64,000 nucleotides of DNA from Piscinibacter sp. XHJ-5 (GCF_029855045.1 NZ_CP123228.1:4402001-4466000); one strand, 5' to 3'. Counted from the first letter of the stretch, positions 38,301 to 46,432 are shown. The notes: generated by a model not told the origin, from the letters alone. Translations and numbers: made by a program.

Positions 38301-38638
38301 CGGGCAATGACACCCTCAGCGGGGGCAACCAGTCCGACACCTTCGTCTTCCTCGCGAGCGACGGTGGCGGCACCGACACGGTGGTCGGCTTCGCCGTGGG
38401 CGGCGGCAGCGGCGATGTGCTGGACATCTCGAATGTGCTTGCCGGGTCGGGATACACCACCGCGACTGCTTCGCAGTTCATCCATCTGCTGGAAGCGGGG
38501 GGGAACACGGCGCTGCAGGTGGACCTGGACGGCTCGGGCTCCGCCTACTCGTTCCAGGACATTGCCGTGCTGCAAGGGGTGACAGGCCTCAACCTCGGCA
38601 CCCTTCTGGCCAGCGGCGTCATCGACACCACGCCGTGA
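32372..38638 (+). CDS. Large type I-secreted adhesin with VCBS, cadherin-like and RTX repeats
   Basis: The 2088-residue product starts at TTG 32372 behind AAGGAG; the in-frame region upstream is not protein-like. Order: an N-terminal segment (to about 150), two VCBS-type repeats (each with VNDAPVVTGAV, TLDPSHSAFQHLAAGDHTTV), one cadherin-like domain, then twelve 104-residue cadherin-like repeats (33767-37510), one further cadherin-like domain, an Ig-like tail, RTX nonapeptides (GGSGNDWIFGQNGLDRLIGG, then AGNDTLSGGNQ) and a C-terminal secretion signal. Such proteins are exported by type I secretion and bind surfaces or calcium. The ABC and HlyD genes follow directly (GTGA overlap with the ABC gene). 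No outer-membrane TolC partner is in the window. Confidence 0.94.
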   Translation: MGINSTSFTNTPQAGDDNYTSASTGLTEDSLFVVHLAVMANDLGGAAKTLYSLDNGTNSTGVLSPTDLLTQDIVRTEALTADRSAQGAKIWITVDGKVGYDAATLSAAFQEQLQHLSAGQYLSDSFTYAIRLGNGTLSWATATVQIAGVNDAPVVTGAVSAAALEDGASVTLKALANASDVDSGATLSVTNLPASLPPGVTYDALTRSFTLDPSHSAFQHLAAGDHTTVTVNYGVTDGTATTAASVSWTVTGINDAPVVTGAVTAAALEDGASVTLNALTNASDVDSGATLSVTNLPASLPPGVTYDALTRSFTLDPSHSAFQHLAAGDHTTVTVNYGVTDGTATTAASVSWTVTGTNDAPVITSNEGGATATLSVDENSTTVTTVSATDADDGATQAYSIVGGSDASLFTIDAATGALSFISGPNSEAPTDSDSDNVYHVTVRVFDGISFDDQAVAVTVHDVNEFAVTTPADTNAAANAVNENAAVGTVVGVTAHASDADATTHGVSYSLIDNAGGKFAIDATTGVVTVAGAIDREVDASLNITVRATSEDGSTADQAFTIAVGDVDEFDVTAPADTNAAANAVNENAAVGTVVGVTASASDADATTHGVTYSLIDNAGGKFAIDATTGIVTVAGAIDREVDASLNITVRATSEDGSTADQAFTIAVGDVDEFDVSAPADTNAAANAVNENAAVGTVVGVTAHASDADATTHGVSYSLIDNAGGKFAIDATTGVVTVAGAIDREVDASLNITVRATSEDGSTADQAFTIAVGDVDEFDVSAPADTNAAANAVNENAAVGTVVGVTAHASDADATTHGVTYSLIDNAGGKFAINSTTGIVTVAGAIDREVDASLNITVRATSEDGSTADQAFTIAVGDVDEFDVSAPADTNAAANAVNENAAVGTVVGVTAHASDADATTHGVTYSLIDNAGGKFAINSTTGIVTVAGAIDREVDASLNITVRATSEDGSTADQAFTIAVGDVDEFDVSAPADTNAAANAVNENAAVGTVVGVTAHASDADATTHGVSYSLIDNAGGKFAIDATTGVVTVAGAIDREVDASLNITVRATSEDGSTADQAFTIAVGDVDEFDVSAPADTNAAANAVNENAAVGTVVGVTASASDADATTHGVTYSLIDNAGGKFAIDATTGVVTVAGAIDREVDASLNITVRATSEDGSTADQAFTIAVGDVDEFDVTAPADTNAAANAVNENAAVGTVVGVTAHASDADATTHGVTYSLIDNAGGKFAIDANTGVVTVAGAIDREVDASLNITVRATSEDGSTADQAFTIAVGDVDEFDVSAPADTNAAANAVNENAAVGTVVGVTAHASDADATTHGVTYSLIDNAGGKFAIDATTGVVTVAGAIDREVDASLNITVRATSEDGSTADQAFTIAVGDVDEFDVTAPADTNAAANAVNENAAVGTVVGVTAHASDADATTHGVTYSLIDNAGGKFAIDANTGVVTVAGAIDREVDASLNITVRATSEDGSTADQAFTIAVGDVDEFDVTAPADTNAAANAVNENAAVGTVVGVTAHASDADATTHGVSYSLIDNAGGKFAIDATTGVVTVAGAIDREVDASLNITVRATSEDGSTADQAFTIAVGDVDEFDVTAPADTNAAANAVNENAAVGTVVGVTAHASDADATTHGVTYSLIDNAGGKFAINATTGIVTVAGAIDREAHANLGITVRATSLDGSTADQSFTIAINDLNDNVPVFSSGTTGSEPENTAPSNVVYDANATDADSTAAHNAITYSLTGVDSGLFSIDASSGEVRFLASPNHEAPADANGDNAYQIVVHANDGTNDTAQAVTVTVTDVVENHAPTDLGLVITNAPGGNSLPGAGTVLGTVSPTDPDAGDSFTFSLLGGSSSGFSLNASTGALTTTTGLAEKTVYTLDIQVKDAAAATYHEVFNIITGTNGTNAAADDNPLPSGGQANPVLAGDDVLYGSGGNDVIYGGSGNDWIFGQNGLDRLIGGAGNDTLSGGNQSDTFVFLASDGGGTDTVVGFAVGGGSGDVLDISNVLAGSGYTTATASQFIHLLEAGGNTALQVDLDGSGSAYSFQDIAVLQGVTGLNLGTLLASGVIDTTP
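33767..37510 (+). repeat. Twelve tandem 312-bp repeats in the adhesin gene
   Basis: Units start every 312 bp from 33767 and code for 104 residues. Most are over 95 percent identical by eye. They differ at a few sites: TAPADT or SAPADT, AHASD or SASD, SYSL or TYSL, and ATT/NST/ANT before TG. Units 4 and 5 look the same at all these sites. Units 8 and 10 both have DANTG. That pattern suggests unequal recombination of one- and two-unit blocks. Confidence 0.97.
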
Positions 38639-40455
38639 GCGCGCGGCATGAGTCGACATGGCAGGCGCCGGTCGGACGCAACGACCGCTCGCGGGCATCC
38701 TCGATGAAGTCGTTGATGCTCCTTCTGCGCCGTCCGCTGCTCCATGTGGCCGGGATGTCCTTGCTCGTCAACCTGCTGCTGCTGGTTCCGGCGCTGTTCA
38801 TGCTGCAGGTCTTCGACCGCGTGCTGGCCAGCCAGAGCGGCGAGACCCTGCTGGTGCTGCTGATCGGTGTGGGCGTCGCGCTCATGCTGCTCTTCGCGCT
38901 GGACTATCTGCGCACCCGCCTGCAGGGCGTCGCGGGCAGCCTGCTGGCCGAGGTGCTGTCACCCTCGGTGAGCGAGATGCTCATCGCGCACAGCGCAAGC
39001 CGCAGCGGCCGCGCGATGCCCGAGGGACTGCGCGACGTCGGCTCGCTGCGCTCGCTGTTCTCGGCGCAAGGCCTGCTCGCGCTCTTCGACGCGCCGTGGG
39101 TGGTCGTCTACGTGGCGGTCATCTGGCTCGCTCATCCCGTGCTCGGCATGTGCGCGGCCGCAGCGGCGGCGGCGATGCTGGCGCTGGCCCTCGTCAACGA
39201 CGTCGTCACCCGCCGCGACATCGAAGCGCTGCAGAAGGCCGCTGCCAGCGCCACCCGCTACCTCGAGGCTTCGTTGCAGAACGCCGAGGTCGCGCAGACG
39301 CTGGGCATGACCGACGCGCTGGTCGCGCGCTGGCGCCGAAAGAACGCCGAGGTCACGGCATTGCAGGACCCGACCGCCACCAGGACGGTGGCGATGGCTG
39401 CGCTGACGCGCACCGTGCGGCAAGCGGTCCAGGTGATGATGCTGGCGCTCGGCGCCTGGCTGGTGATCAGCGGCGAGGCGAGCTCGGGCGTCATGATCGC
39501 GGCCACCACGCTGCTCGGTCGCGCCTTGGCGCCGGTGGAGCAACTGGTCGGCAGCTGGCGCATCCTGGCCGAGGCGCGTGCGGCGTTCGGGCGCTTGAGC
39601 GAGATGCTGGCCTTCGCCGACGCGCAGCCGCAGCGCATGGCACTGCCGCCGCCCACCGGACGTCTGCTCGCGCAGAACCTGATGTTCCGCGCACCGCAGG
39701 GCGAACGCATGCTGATTGCCGGCGTCTCGCTGCAACTGGATGCGGGCGAGTCGCTTGCCGTCATCGGCGCCAGCGGTGCCGGCAAATCCACGCTCGTGCG
39801 ACTGCTGACGGGCGTGTGGAAACCCACGGCGGGCGTCGTGCGGCTCGACCAGGCAGACCTCGCGCAGTGGCCGCGCCAGGATCTCGGCCCATGGCTGGGC
39901 TATGTGCCGCAGGATGTGGAGCTGTTTCCCGGCACCGTGGCCGAGAACATCGCGCGCCTGGGCGATGTCGACGCGAACAAGGTCGTGCAGGCCGCGCGGC
40001 GCGCCCACGTCCACGACCTGATCCTCTCGCTGCCCGACGGCTACGACACGATGGTCGAACCGCAGAGCGCGATCATCTCGCCGGGGCAGCGCCAGCGCAT
40101 CGCGCTGGCGCGCGCGTTGTACGGCGAGCCGAAGCTGGTCATCCTGGACGAGCCCAACTCCAATCTCGACGGCGCCGGCGAGCATGCGCTGGCCGAGACA
40201 TTGAAGGGTCTGCGCGGACAGGCGACGGTCGTGGTGGTCACTCACCGCGCCACCTTGATCCAGCATGTCGACAAGATGCTGGTGCTCGACGCGGGCGGGG
40301 TCCAGCACTTTGGACCGGCAGCCGAGGTGATGAGGGCGATGCAGCAGAAGGCCCAGCCGGCGGGCGCCGGCGCGCAAGTGGTGGCGATGCCGCGCGCAGC
40401 GCACCTCGCGGAGCACGACGCGCCGCGGCACGTGCGCGAGGAGAGAGCGTCATGA
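38635..40455 (+). CDS. Type I secretion ABC transporter (PrtD family)
   Basis: The 606-residue product has a six-helix membrane domain (LLLRRPLLHVAGMSLLVNLL and later LALGAWLVISGEASSGVMIA) and an ATPase: Walker A GASGAGKST (378-386), Q-loop YVPQDVELFPGT, signature SPGQRQRIALARAL, Walker B LVILDEPNSNLD and H-loop THRAT. The signature is ISPGQ where LSGGQ is usual. It powers export of the adhesin across the inner membrane. Start GTG 38635 overlaps the adhesin stop; ATG 38704 (MKSLMLLLRRPLL) would omit the first 23 residues. It is followed by a mini-ORF and the HlyD gene. Confidence 0.93.
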   Translation: MSARHESTWQAPVGRNDRSRASSMKSLMLLLRRPLLHVAGMSLLVNLLLLVPALFMLQVFDRVLASQSGETLLVLLIGVGVALMLLFALDYLRTRLQGVAGSLLAEVLSPSVSEMLIAHSASRSGRAMPEGLRDVGSLRSLFSAQGLLALFDAPWVVVYVAVIWLAHPVLGMCAAAAAAAMLALALVNDVVTRRDIEALQKAAASATRYLEASLQNAEVAQTLGMTDALVARWRRKNAEVTALQDPTATRTVAMAALTRTVRQAVQVMMLALGAWLVISGEASSGVMIAATTLLGRALAPVEQLVGSWRILAEARAAFGRLSEMLAFADAQPQRMALPPPTGRLLAQNLMFRAPQGERMLIAGVSLQLDAGESLAVIGASGAGKSTLVRLLTGVWKPTAGVVRLDQADLAQWPRQDLGPWLGYVPQDVELFPGTVAENIARLGDVDANKVVQAARRAHVHDLILSLPDGYDTMVEPQSAIISPGQRQRIALARALYGEPKLVILDEPNSNLDGAGEHALAETLKGLRGQATVVVVTHRATLIQHVDKMLVLDAGGVQHFGPAAEVMRAMQQKAQPAGAGAQVVAMPRAAHLAEHDAPRHVREERAS

Positions 40456-40523
40456 GGCATCCGGCGTCGACCTGCCCTTCCCCGGCCGCCGCGCCGGACC
40501 GCACGAGCGGAGTGCTGTCATGA
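40452..40523 (+). CDS. 23-codon bridging mini-ORF between exporter and adaptor genes
   Basis: This frame starts at the ATG of the ATGA that ends the ABC gene and stops at TGA 40521-40523, overlapping the ATG of the HlyD gene. SD-like GAGGAGAG precedes its ATG and CGGAG precedes the next. The product (MRHPASTCPSPAAAPDRTSG, then VLS) has no recognisable function. It matches the stop/start bridging of the repeat arrays at 16547 and 48270 but is not itself repeated. Confidence 0.4.
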   Translation: MRHPASTCPSPAAAPDRTSGVLS

Positions 40524-41860
40524 GCGACGCGGTGATGAATCCGCTGGATGCGCAGGCCCCGCTTGCGCAGCACCTCCTCGAGGCGCACAAGCTCGCCCGC
40601 CGGGCCGCCGTCGTGCTGCTGGTCGGCATCGTGCCGGTGGCGGCATGGATGGCCTTGGCGCCGCTGTCGGCAGCCGTCGTGGCGAGTGCGTTCGTCAAGG
40701 TCGACCTCGACCGCCGCGTGGTGCAGCATGCCGAAGGCGGGACGGTGCGCGAGGTCAAGGTGCGCGACGGTCAACATGTCGCGAAGGGCGAGGCACTGCT
40801 GGTGCTCGGCGACGTGTCGGTCGATGCCGACCTGAACCGCCTCAACTATCGCGTCACGGTCGAGCGCGCCAGCCTGGCCCGGCTCGAGGCCGAACAGATG
40901 TCGGCTCCGTCGGTGCAGTTTCCGAGCCCGCTGATCGAGGCGGCTCGCAACGACCCGCGGCTGGCCGAGCAGATGGCCAAGGAGCGCGCGCTGTTCGGCG
41001 CGCGGCGCGATGCACTGGTCAGCCAGTCCGTGCTGCTCAGATCGCAGCAGGTGAAGGTCTTGCAGGAAGCCACGGCGCTGCGTGCTCAGATCGCTCGGGC
41101 CACCGAATCGCTGAAGCACCAGGCGGCCGAGCTGGAGACGAACCGCCGGCTGCTCCAGGACGGCTTCATCTCGGCGACGCGCATCTCGCAACTGGAGGCG
41201 ACGGTCGCCGACTACGGCGTCAAGCTGGAGGAAAAGCGCTCCGACCTGGCGCGCGCGGAGCAGCGCCTGCTCGACGCCGACCTTCGCATCAAGGCACTGG
41301 AGGGCGACTATCGCCAGCAGGCGAGCGACCAGTTGAAGGTGAGCGCAGCCAAGCTCGCGGAGATCGAGCAGGAGCAGCGCAAGATCGCCGACGCATCGAG
41401 CCGGCAGGTGATCGTCGCGCCGGTCGACGGCGACGTCATCAACCTGAAGTTCACCACGCCGGGCAGCGTGGTCTCGCCGCGAGAGCCGATCGCCGACATC
41501 GTGCCGAGCAATCCGCGTCTGGTGGTCGAAGCGCACGTCCGCACCGAAGACGTCAGCCGGGTGCGGCAAGCCCAGCCCGCCGAGATCCGCTTCACTGCCT
41601 TCAGCGCCCGCACCGCCCGGCTGGTGGAGGGCAAGGTGTTCTACGTCGCCGCCGATCGCACGCTCGACCGTGCCACCCAGCAGGCGTACTACGTCGTGCT
41701 GGTCGAAGTGGACCCGGCCTCCATTGCCGCCGCGGGCGGCATGACCCTGCAGGCCGGGATGCCGGCCGAGGTGTACCTCAAGGGCGAGGAACGCACGCCC
41801 TTGCAATACCTGACCGAGCCGGTGACGCAGGTGCTCCGGCGCGCCGCGCGCGAACGCTGA
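40520..41860 (+). CDS. Type I secretion membrane-fusion protein (HlyD family)
   Basis: The 446-residue product has one N-terminal transmembrane helix (LARRAAVVLLVGIVPVAAWM), a lipoyl-like half (DLDRRVVQHAEGGTVREVKV), a long coiled-coil hairpin (about 120-300, many A/E/L/Q/R heptads) and the second lipoyl half with VIVAPVDGDVINLKFTTPGS and VEAHVRTEDVSRVRQAQPAE. It bridges the ABC exporter to an outer-membrane pore in the periplasm. ATG 40520 overlaps the mini-ORF stop; CGGAG lies seven bases upstream. No TolC-family gene follows. Confidence 0.93.
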   Translation: MSDAVMNPLDAQAPLAQHLLEAHKLARRAAVVLLVGIVPVAAWMALAPLSAAVVASAFVKVDLDRRVVQHAEGGTVREVKVRDGQHVAKGEALLVLGDVSVDADLNRLNYRVTVERASLARLEAEQMSAPSVQFPSPLIEAARNDPRLAEQMAKERALFGARRDALVSQSVLLRSQQVKVLQEATALRAQIARATESLKHQAAELETNRRLLQDGFISATRISQLEATVADYGVKLEEKRSDLARAEQRLLDADLRIKALEGDYRQQASDQLKVSAAKLAEIEQEQRKIADASSRQVIVAPVDGDVINLKFTTPGSVVSPREPIADIVPSNPRLVVEAHVRTEDVSRVRQAQPAEIRFTAFSARTARLVEGKVFYVAADRTLDRATQQAYYVVLVEVDPASIAAAGGMTLQAGMPAEVYLKGEERTPLQYLTEPVTQVLRRAARER

Positions 41861-41898
41861 GCAGGTCGGCCCTGCGCTTCACCGGACCGGGTCGACCG

Positions 41899-42318
41899 TC
41901 ACGCCCGCCGTCTGCAGGTCGGCTGCGTCTCGGTGGTCCAGGTCGACCAGTGGGCCGGACGCTTGGCATCGAAGGTCCGCCCGTCAAGCACGTCGGCCTT
42001 GGCGTCGCCGGCGAGGAACGCGGTGTATTTCCCCACGGCGCCGCCCCAGTCGATCTCCATCGAGAAGCGCCTGCCCTCCAGGGCGCCCTCCGCAACGCCG
42101 CGGACATTTCCGTTCCTGCACGCGCCGCTGAACTGCCGGGACCGCTCGCTGGTGTGGGTCAGCTTGCAGGTGACCCGGGGGCCGTTGCCCTGCACCATGA
42201 TGAATTCGTGCGGCACGCGCCACTGCGTGCACGCAGGCTCGGCGCCCGCGGTGATGGAGGTGCCGGCGGCCAGTGCACCGAACGCCAGGGCGATCGCCCG
42301 CAAGGTTGGATTCGACAT
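41899..42318 (-). CDS. Small secreted hypothetical protein
   Basis: The 139-residue product has a signal peptide (MSNPTLRAIALAFGALAAGT, then SITAGA) and a mature part with ACTQWRVPHEFIMVQGNGPR, VTCKLTHTSERSRQFSGACR and GGAVGKYTAFLAGDAKADVL. Cysteines may form disulfides. I do not recognise a family with certainty. AGGAG lies six or so bases before ATG 42318. It converges with the HlyD gene, ending 39 bases from it, and is separate from the secretion operon. Confidence 0.7.
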   Translation of the reverse strand: MSNPTLRAIALAFGALAAGTSITAGAEPACTQWRVPHEFIMVQGNGPRVTCKLTHTSERSRQFSGACRNGNVRGVAEGALEGRRFSMEIDWGGAVGKYTAFLAGDAKADVLDGRTFDAKRPAHWSTWTTETQPTCRRRA

Positions 42319-42467
42319 GCTGTACTCCTGATGGAAGGCGCCCCACGATCGGGGTCGCCGAGGGAAGCCCTCGGCCCCAATACGTCGGGCACCGTTCCAC
42401 CCGGACAGCCGGCGCCTTCTTTCGATGGAGAAGCCTTCGAATGTCCGTCGACCCGGACGAGAAGGCT

Positions 42468-42887
42468 TCAGCTCGCGTTGTCGCCCGAGGGGATGGCAGC
42501 CGGATCCATCCACATCGCCTCCCAGACGTGGCCGTCGGGGTCGCAGAGGCTGCGGTGGTACATGAAGCCCAGGTCCTGCGCGGGATTGATGTCGGCCGTG
42601 CCGCCGTTCTCGCCCGCCGCACGGTTCATGGCATCCACGGCCTCGCGGCTGTCGCAGGACACGGCGAGCAGCACCTCGCTGGCGGTGCTGGGCGGAATGG
42701 GCCGGCTGGTGAAGGCGCGCCACTTGGGGTGCGTGAGCAGCATGACGTTGATCGCCTCGCTCCACACCATGCAGGCGGCGGTGTCGTCGGTGAAGTGCGG
42801 GTTGTTCTCGAAGCCGAGCGCCCGGTAGAAGGCCATCGAGGCCTTGAGATCGTTGACGGGCAGGTTGACGAAGATCATGCGGGGCAT
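42468..42887 (-). CDS. VOC (glyoxalase-like) protein
   Basis: The 139-residue product begins MPRMIFVNLPVNDLKASMAF and contains RALGFENNPHFTDDTAAC and the C-terminal RSLCDPDGHVWEAMWMDP, the typical fold of the VOC superfamily (PhnB-like subgroup). It lacks a readable substrate. It lies 139 bases downstream of the thioesterase gene on the same strand, outside the tightly packed operon, so co-transcription is uncertain. A second VOC gene is at 23396 but is not closely related in sequence. Confidence 0.8.
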   Translation of the reverse strand: MPRMIFVNLPVNDLKASMAFYRALGFENNPHFTDDTAACMVWSEAINVMLLTHPKWRAFTSRPIPPSTASEVLLAVSCDSREAVDAMNRAAGENGGTADINPAQDLGFMYHRSLCDPDGHVWEAMWMDPAAIPSGDNAS

Positions 42888-43026
42888 GGGAAAGCTCCTT
42901 GCTGGGGTTGGCGGCCGTCTCGCGCCTCGGGCATCCGGGACGGCTCAGAACCACGACGATCCGCAGCGGGCGGAATCGACATCGCTGCGACGCATCGTCG
43001 GCGCACAGCGCAGTCCGGGCGCTCCG

Positions 43027-43494
43027 CTATTCCTGCGCCGGTTGCCGGCTCGCTGCGGCGGGATTGGCTCTCGACGCGATGGCCGCGCGCAGGTCTGCCG
43101 GGATGTCGATCGCCCGATGGTCGACCAGCGAGGTCGTCACCAGCACCTGCCGGACGCTCATGCGCACATCGCCACGGTCGCCGGCGACGTGCAGGTCCAG
43201 CGTGATCGAGCGGCTGCCCAGCCGCTCCACGGCCAGCGACAGCTCGACCCGGTCGCCCATGCGGCTCACGGCACGGAAGTCCGCCTCCAGTCGCACCGTG
43301 GGAAGGCCGATTCCGCGTTCACCGACGAGCCGTCCGAAGCCGATGTCCAGGCCGTCGTCGACCCAGTCCTCGACCAGCCCGTTGAGCATGACGAAGTACT
43401 GCGGATAGAACACGATGCCCGCAGGGTCGCAGTCGGAGAACCGGATCCGACGCTCGCGCATGAAGGAGGCGTGGGCCCGCGGCTGGATGCTCAT
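43027..43494 (-). CDS. Hotdog-fold acyl-CoA thioesterase (4HBT family)
   Basis: The 155-residue product carries RIRFSDCDPAGIVFYPQYFV, the 4-hydroxybenzoyl-CoA thioesterase motif with the catalytic Asp, followed by the central alpha-helix and a beta-sheet. It hydrolyses an acyl- or aroyl-CoA, probably the product of the two CoA ligases in the same operon. ATG 43494 overlaps the stop of the MarR gene (ATGA), so the two are coupled. An alternative first ATG is the internal Met (RERRIRFSD); the upstream one fits the family length. Confidence 0.85.
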   Translation of the reverse strand: MSIQPRAHASFMRERRIRFSDCDPAGIVFYPQYFVMLNGLVEDWVDDGLDIGFGRLVGERGIGLPTVRLEADFRAVSRMGDRVELSLAVERLGSRSITLDLHVAGDRGDVRMSVRQVLVTTSLVDHRAIDIPADLRAAIASRANPAAASRQPAQE

Positions 43495-44018
43495 GGGGCT
43501 TGCTCCTGCTCATGGCGGATCAGATGGACGCGCAGCTTGCCGAGCTGGTCGTGGAACTGCTTGACGGCCTCGTCTTCCATGCCGGCAAACAGCTCCAGGA
43601 TCCAGGCCTCGTGCTCGCTGGCCATCGCCTCGAAACTGCGGCGACCCTTGGGCGTGAGGCGCACGATCCAGGCGCGGCGGTCGGTGGGGCTGCCTTCGCG
43701 CAGGACCAGCCCGTCGCCTTCCAGGTCGTCGGTGAGTCCGGTGACGTTGCCGCCCGTCACCATCAGGGAGCGCGACAGGTCACGCATCTTCAACCCGTCG
43801 CGGTGCCGGTACAGCTGCGCCATGTAGTCGAAGCGCGCCAGCGTGATGTCGAAGCGCGCTCGCAGCCGGCGGCGGATCTCCGCCTCCACCTGCGTGGTGA
43901 ACGACAGCATGCGCAGCCAGAGCTTCAGCTTGGCATGGTCGTCGCGCCCCGCGCCGCCCTCCAGTCCCAGGCCGCGCGCCTCTCTCAGCAGCTCGTGCGA
44001 GGCATCGTCGTGGTTCAT
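43491..44018 (-). CDS. MarR family transcriptional regulator
   Basis: The 175-residue product has the MarR winged helix: FDITLARFDYMAQLYRHRDG, LKMRDLSRSLMVTGGNVTGL and the wing GSPTDRRAWIVRLTPKGRRS. It should repress the operon and release DNA on binding an aromatic acid or its CoA ester, a common theme for catabolic MarR proteins. ATG 44018 has GGTGGAG upstream. It lies 37 bases after the ligase gene and is coupled to the thioesterase gene, that is, within the operon rather than divergent from it. Confidence 0.9.
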   Translation of the reverse strand: MNHDDASHELLREARGLGLEGGAGRDDHAKLKLWLRMLSFTTQVEAEIRRRLRARFDITLARFDYMAQLYRHRDGLKMRDLSRSLMVTGGNVTGLTDDLEGDGLVLREGSPTDRRAWIVRLTPKGRRSFEAMASEHEAWILELFAGMEDEAVKQFHDQLGKLRVHLIRHEQEQAP

Positions 44019-44055
44019 GTCTCCACCACCCTGTTGGTTTGATCTACTCCACAAG

Positions 44056-45660
44056 TCAGCGCGGCGGCCGTCCGCCAGCGGCCGGCCGTTCCCAGGTCGC
44101 CGCCGACACGCCACGCTCGCGCAGCTTGTACTTCTGCACCTTGCCGTTCTCGGTGCGCGGCAGGTCGGCCATCAGCTCGATGTAGCGCGGAATGGCGAAA
44201 TACGGCAGGCGGGATTCGCAGAAGCGCGCCAGGTCGGCGGGCTCGACGGACTGGCCCTCGCGCAACACCAGCGCCGCCATCACCTCGTCCTCGGCGAGCT
44301 CGGAGCGCACCGGATACACCGCCACCGCCGCCACCGCCGGATGGCCCTGCAGCACCTGCTCGACCTCGAACGACGAAATGTTCTCGCCACGCCGGCGGAT
44401 CGCGTCCTTGATGCGATCGACGAAGCGGAACGCACCGTCGGCGTCGCGCACCACGCGGTCGCCGGTGTGGAACCACAGGTTGCGCCACGCCTGGACCGTC
44501 TGCTCGGGCATGCCGAAATAGCCGCTCGCGAAGGCAAAGGGCTCGTCGGCGCGCAGCAGCAGCTCGCCGGCCTCGCCCGCCGCCAGCGCCACGTCATGCT
44601 CGTCGACCACGCGCGCGTCGAAGCCGGGCCGCAGCCAGCCCATGACGCCGCGACGCGGGGAATCGACCGCCGTGGCGATGGCGAAGTTGGTCTCGGTGGA
44701 GCCGTAGCCTTCGAGCAGCGTCACGCCGGTGCGGGCCTGGAAGGCCTCGCCGGCGGACGCCGGCACGCCGGGGCCGAGCCCGATGCGCACGCGATGGCGG
44801 CGCTCGTCCTCGGTCGCCGGCTGCGCCAGCAGGATGGGCACCATCGCGCCGAGCAGGTACACCACGGTCGCCTGCGTCGCGCGCATCGCGGCCCAGTAGC
44901 CCGATGCAGAGAAGCGCGGCTCGAAGGCCACGCGAGCGCCGGTGAGCAAGGCCTGCGCGAAGGTGTTGAGCGCGTTGATGTGGAACAGCGGCAAGGTCGT
45001 GCACAGCACGTCGCTCGCCGCCACGCCGAGCACTTGTGCGGTGTTCACGCCCCACCAGTGGTATTGCGCATGCGGGCACAGCACGCCCTTGGCCGGCCCC
45101 GTGGTGCCCGAGGTGTACAGGATGGCCAACGGATCGCCGGGCTGCACGGGCTGCGCCGGCACCGCTTCGCCGCCTGGAGGCCAGACCGTGCACCGCACGC
45201 CCACCGCCTCGGCCACGCCGGCCGCCGCGCCGACCACCCATATCGCCTGCAGCGCCGTGCGCGACAGGTCGGCAGTGGCCAGGCGCTCGAGGAACTGCGC
45301 CTCGATCACCAGCAGGCGCGCGCCGCTGTCGGCCAGGAAGTACTCGATCTGCGGTCCCATCGCCGCGCTGTTGATGGGCACCGTCGCGGCGCCCATCCAG
45401 CCGCAGGCGAGAAAGGTCTCCAGGAACTCGACGCGGTTCGAGCACATGAGCGCCACGCGATCGCCGCGCGACACGCCGGCCGCGCGCAGGGCCGCCGCGC
45501 GCCTCGCGGCGGCGTCGGCGGCATCGCGATGCGTCCATGACGCGCCGGCGACATCGAGCAGCGGCCGGTCGCCGAAGCGCGCGGCGGCGCTCCGGAGCAT
45601 CGCCGGCAGCGTGCGCTCGGGCGGCGCCAGCGGCCTGCAGGCCGGCGCATCAATCGTCAT
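44056..45660 (-). CDS. AMP-forming acyl-CoA ligase (ANL superfamily)
   Basis: The 534-residue product has the adenylate motifs: [16 protein letters not shown] (A3), [10 protein letters not shown] (A5), [14 protein letters not shown] (A7), [15 protein letters not shown] (A8) and the catalytic Lys in [12 protein letters not shown] (A10). It activates a carboxylic acid to its CoA thioester in the cytoplasm. Its ATG overlaps the end of livF by 11 bases, so it is part of the transport/catabolic operon. A second, distinct ligase lies at 57637, suggesting two activation steps or two substrates. Confidence 0.92.
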   Translation of the reverse strand: MTIDAPACRPLAPPERTLPAMLRSAAARFGDRPLLDVAGASWTHRDAADAAARRAAALRAAGVSRGDRVALMCSNRVEFLETFLACGWMGAATVPINSAAMGPQIEYFLADSGARLLVIEAQFLERLATADLSRTALQAIWVVGAAAGVAEAVGVRCTVWPPGGEAVPAQPVQPGDPLAILYTSGTTGPAKGVLCPHAQYHWWGVNTAQVLGVAASDVLCTTLPLFHINALNTFAQALLTGARVAFEPRFSASGYWAAMRATQATVVYLLGAMVPILLAQPATEDERRHRVRIGLGPGVPASAGEAFQARTGVTLLEGYGSTETNFAIATAVDSPRRGVMGWLRPGFDARVVDEHDVALAAGEAGELLLRADEPFAFASGYFGMPEQTVQAWRNLWFHTGDRVVRDADGAFRFVDRIKDAIRRRGENISSFEVEQVLQGHPAVAAVAVYPVRSELAEDEVMAALVLREGQSVEPADLARFCESRLPYFAIPRYIELMADLPRTENGKVQKYKLRERGVSAATWERPAAGGRPPR

Positions 45661-46432
45661 CGGTGCCGCCGCCGAGGTAGGTCGCCTGCACACGCGGGTC
45701 GCCGGCGAGGGCGCTCGACGCGCCGCTCAGCGCGATCTCGCCGGTCTCCAGCACATAGCCGTGGTCCGAGGTCTCCAGCGCGGCACGCGCGTTCTGCTCG
45801 ACCAGCAGGATGGACACGCCCTCCTCGCGCAGGCTGCGAACGATGGACAGGATCTCCTGCACGATGAGCGGCGCAAGGCCCAGGCTGGGCTCGTCGAGCA
45901 TCAGCAGGCGCGGCGCGGACATGAGTGCACGGCCCAGCGCCAGCATCTGCCGCTCGCCGCCCGACAAGGTGTCGGCGCGCTGCACGCGGCGCTCGGCCAG
46001 GCGCGGAAAGCGCGCATACACGGCATCGAGCCGGCTGCGCAGCGTGGCACCCGACAGCCGCTTGGCGTACGCACCCAGCAGCAGGTTGTCGAGCACCGTC
46101 AGCTCGCCGAACAGCTCGCGCTTCTCGGGCACCAGGCACAGGCCGCGCTCGACGCGGGACTCGACGTCGAGGCCCCCGAGGTCTTCGCCCTCGAAGCGCA
46201 GCGTGCCGTGCGACGGCAAGAGGCCCATCACGGCGCCGAGCAGCGTCGTCTTGCCGGCGCCGTTGGGCCCGATCACCGACACGATCTGTCCGGGCATCAG
46301 CGAGAGCGAGACACCGCGCACCGCATCGACCTGTCCATACGACACGTGCAGCTCGCCGACCTCGAGCATGGGGCTGGCCGGGTCGGGCTGGCGAGCGTCG
46401 CCGTTCGCCATCAGGGCGGCTGCCTGGCTCAT
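45650..46432 (-). CDS. livF: Branched-chain-type ABC transporter ATPase (LivF)
   Basis: The 260-residue product has Walker [12 protein letters not shown], the LivF-type segment [22 protein letters not shown], signature [16 protein letters not shown], Walker [12 protein letters not shown] and [10 protein letters not shown]. With the LivG half in the fused partner it powers uptake of the ligand bound by the two solute-binding proteins. ATG 46432 overlaps the stop of the LivM-LivG gene (ATGA). The N-terminal 20 residues ([20 protein letters not shown]) are an extension before the usual LivF start. Confidence 0.93.
   Translation of the reverse strand: MSQAAALMANGDARQPDPASPMLEVGELHVSYGQVDAVRGVSLSLMPGQIVSVIGPNGAGKTTLLGAVMGLLPSHGTLRFEGEDLGGLDVESRVERGLCLVPEKRELFGELTVLDNLLLGAYAKRLSGATLRSRLDAVYARFPRLAERRVQRADTLSGGERQMLALGRALMSAPRLLMLDEPSLGLAPLIVQEILSIVRSLREEGVSILLVEQNARAALETSDHGYVLETGEIALSGASSALAGDPRVQATYLGGGTDDD

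Noticed and set aside
33638..38698. A 1686-codon open frame on the minus strand across the adhesin repeats
   Set aside because: It is antisense to a well-supported repeat protein, has Gly/Val/Asp-rich repeats that simply mirror the sense codons, and has no SD or domain. High GC and the repeat structure remove stop codons.
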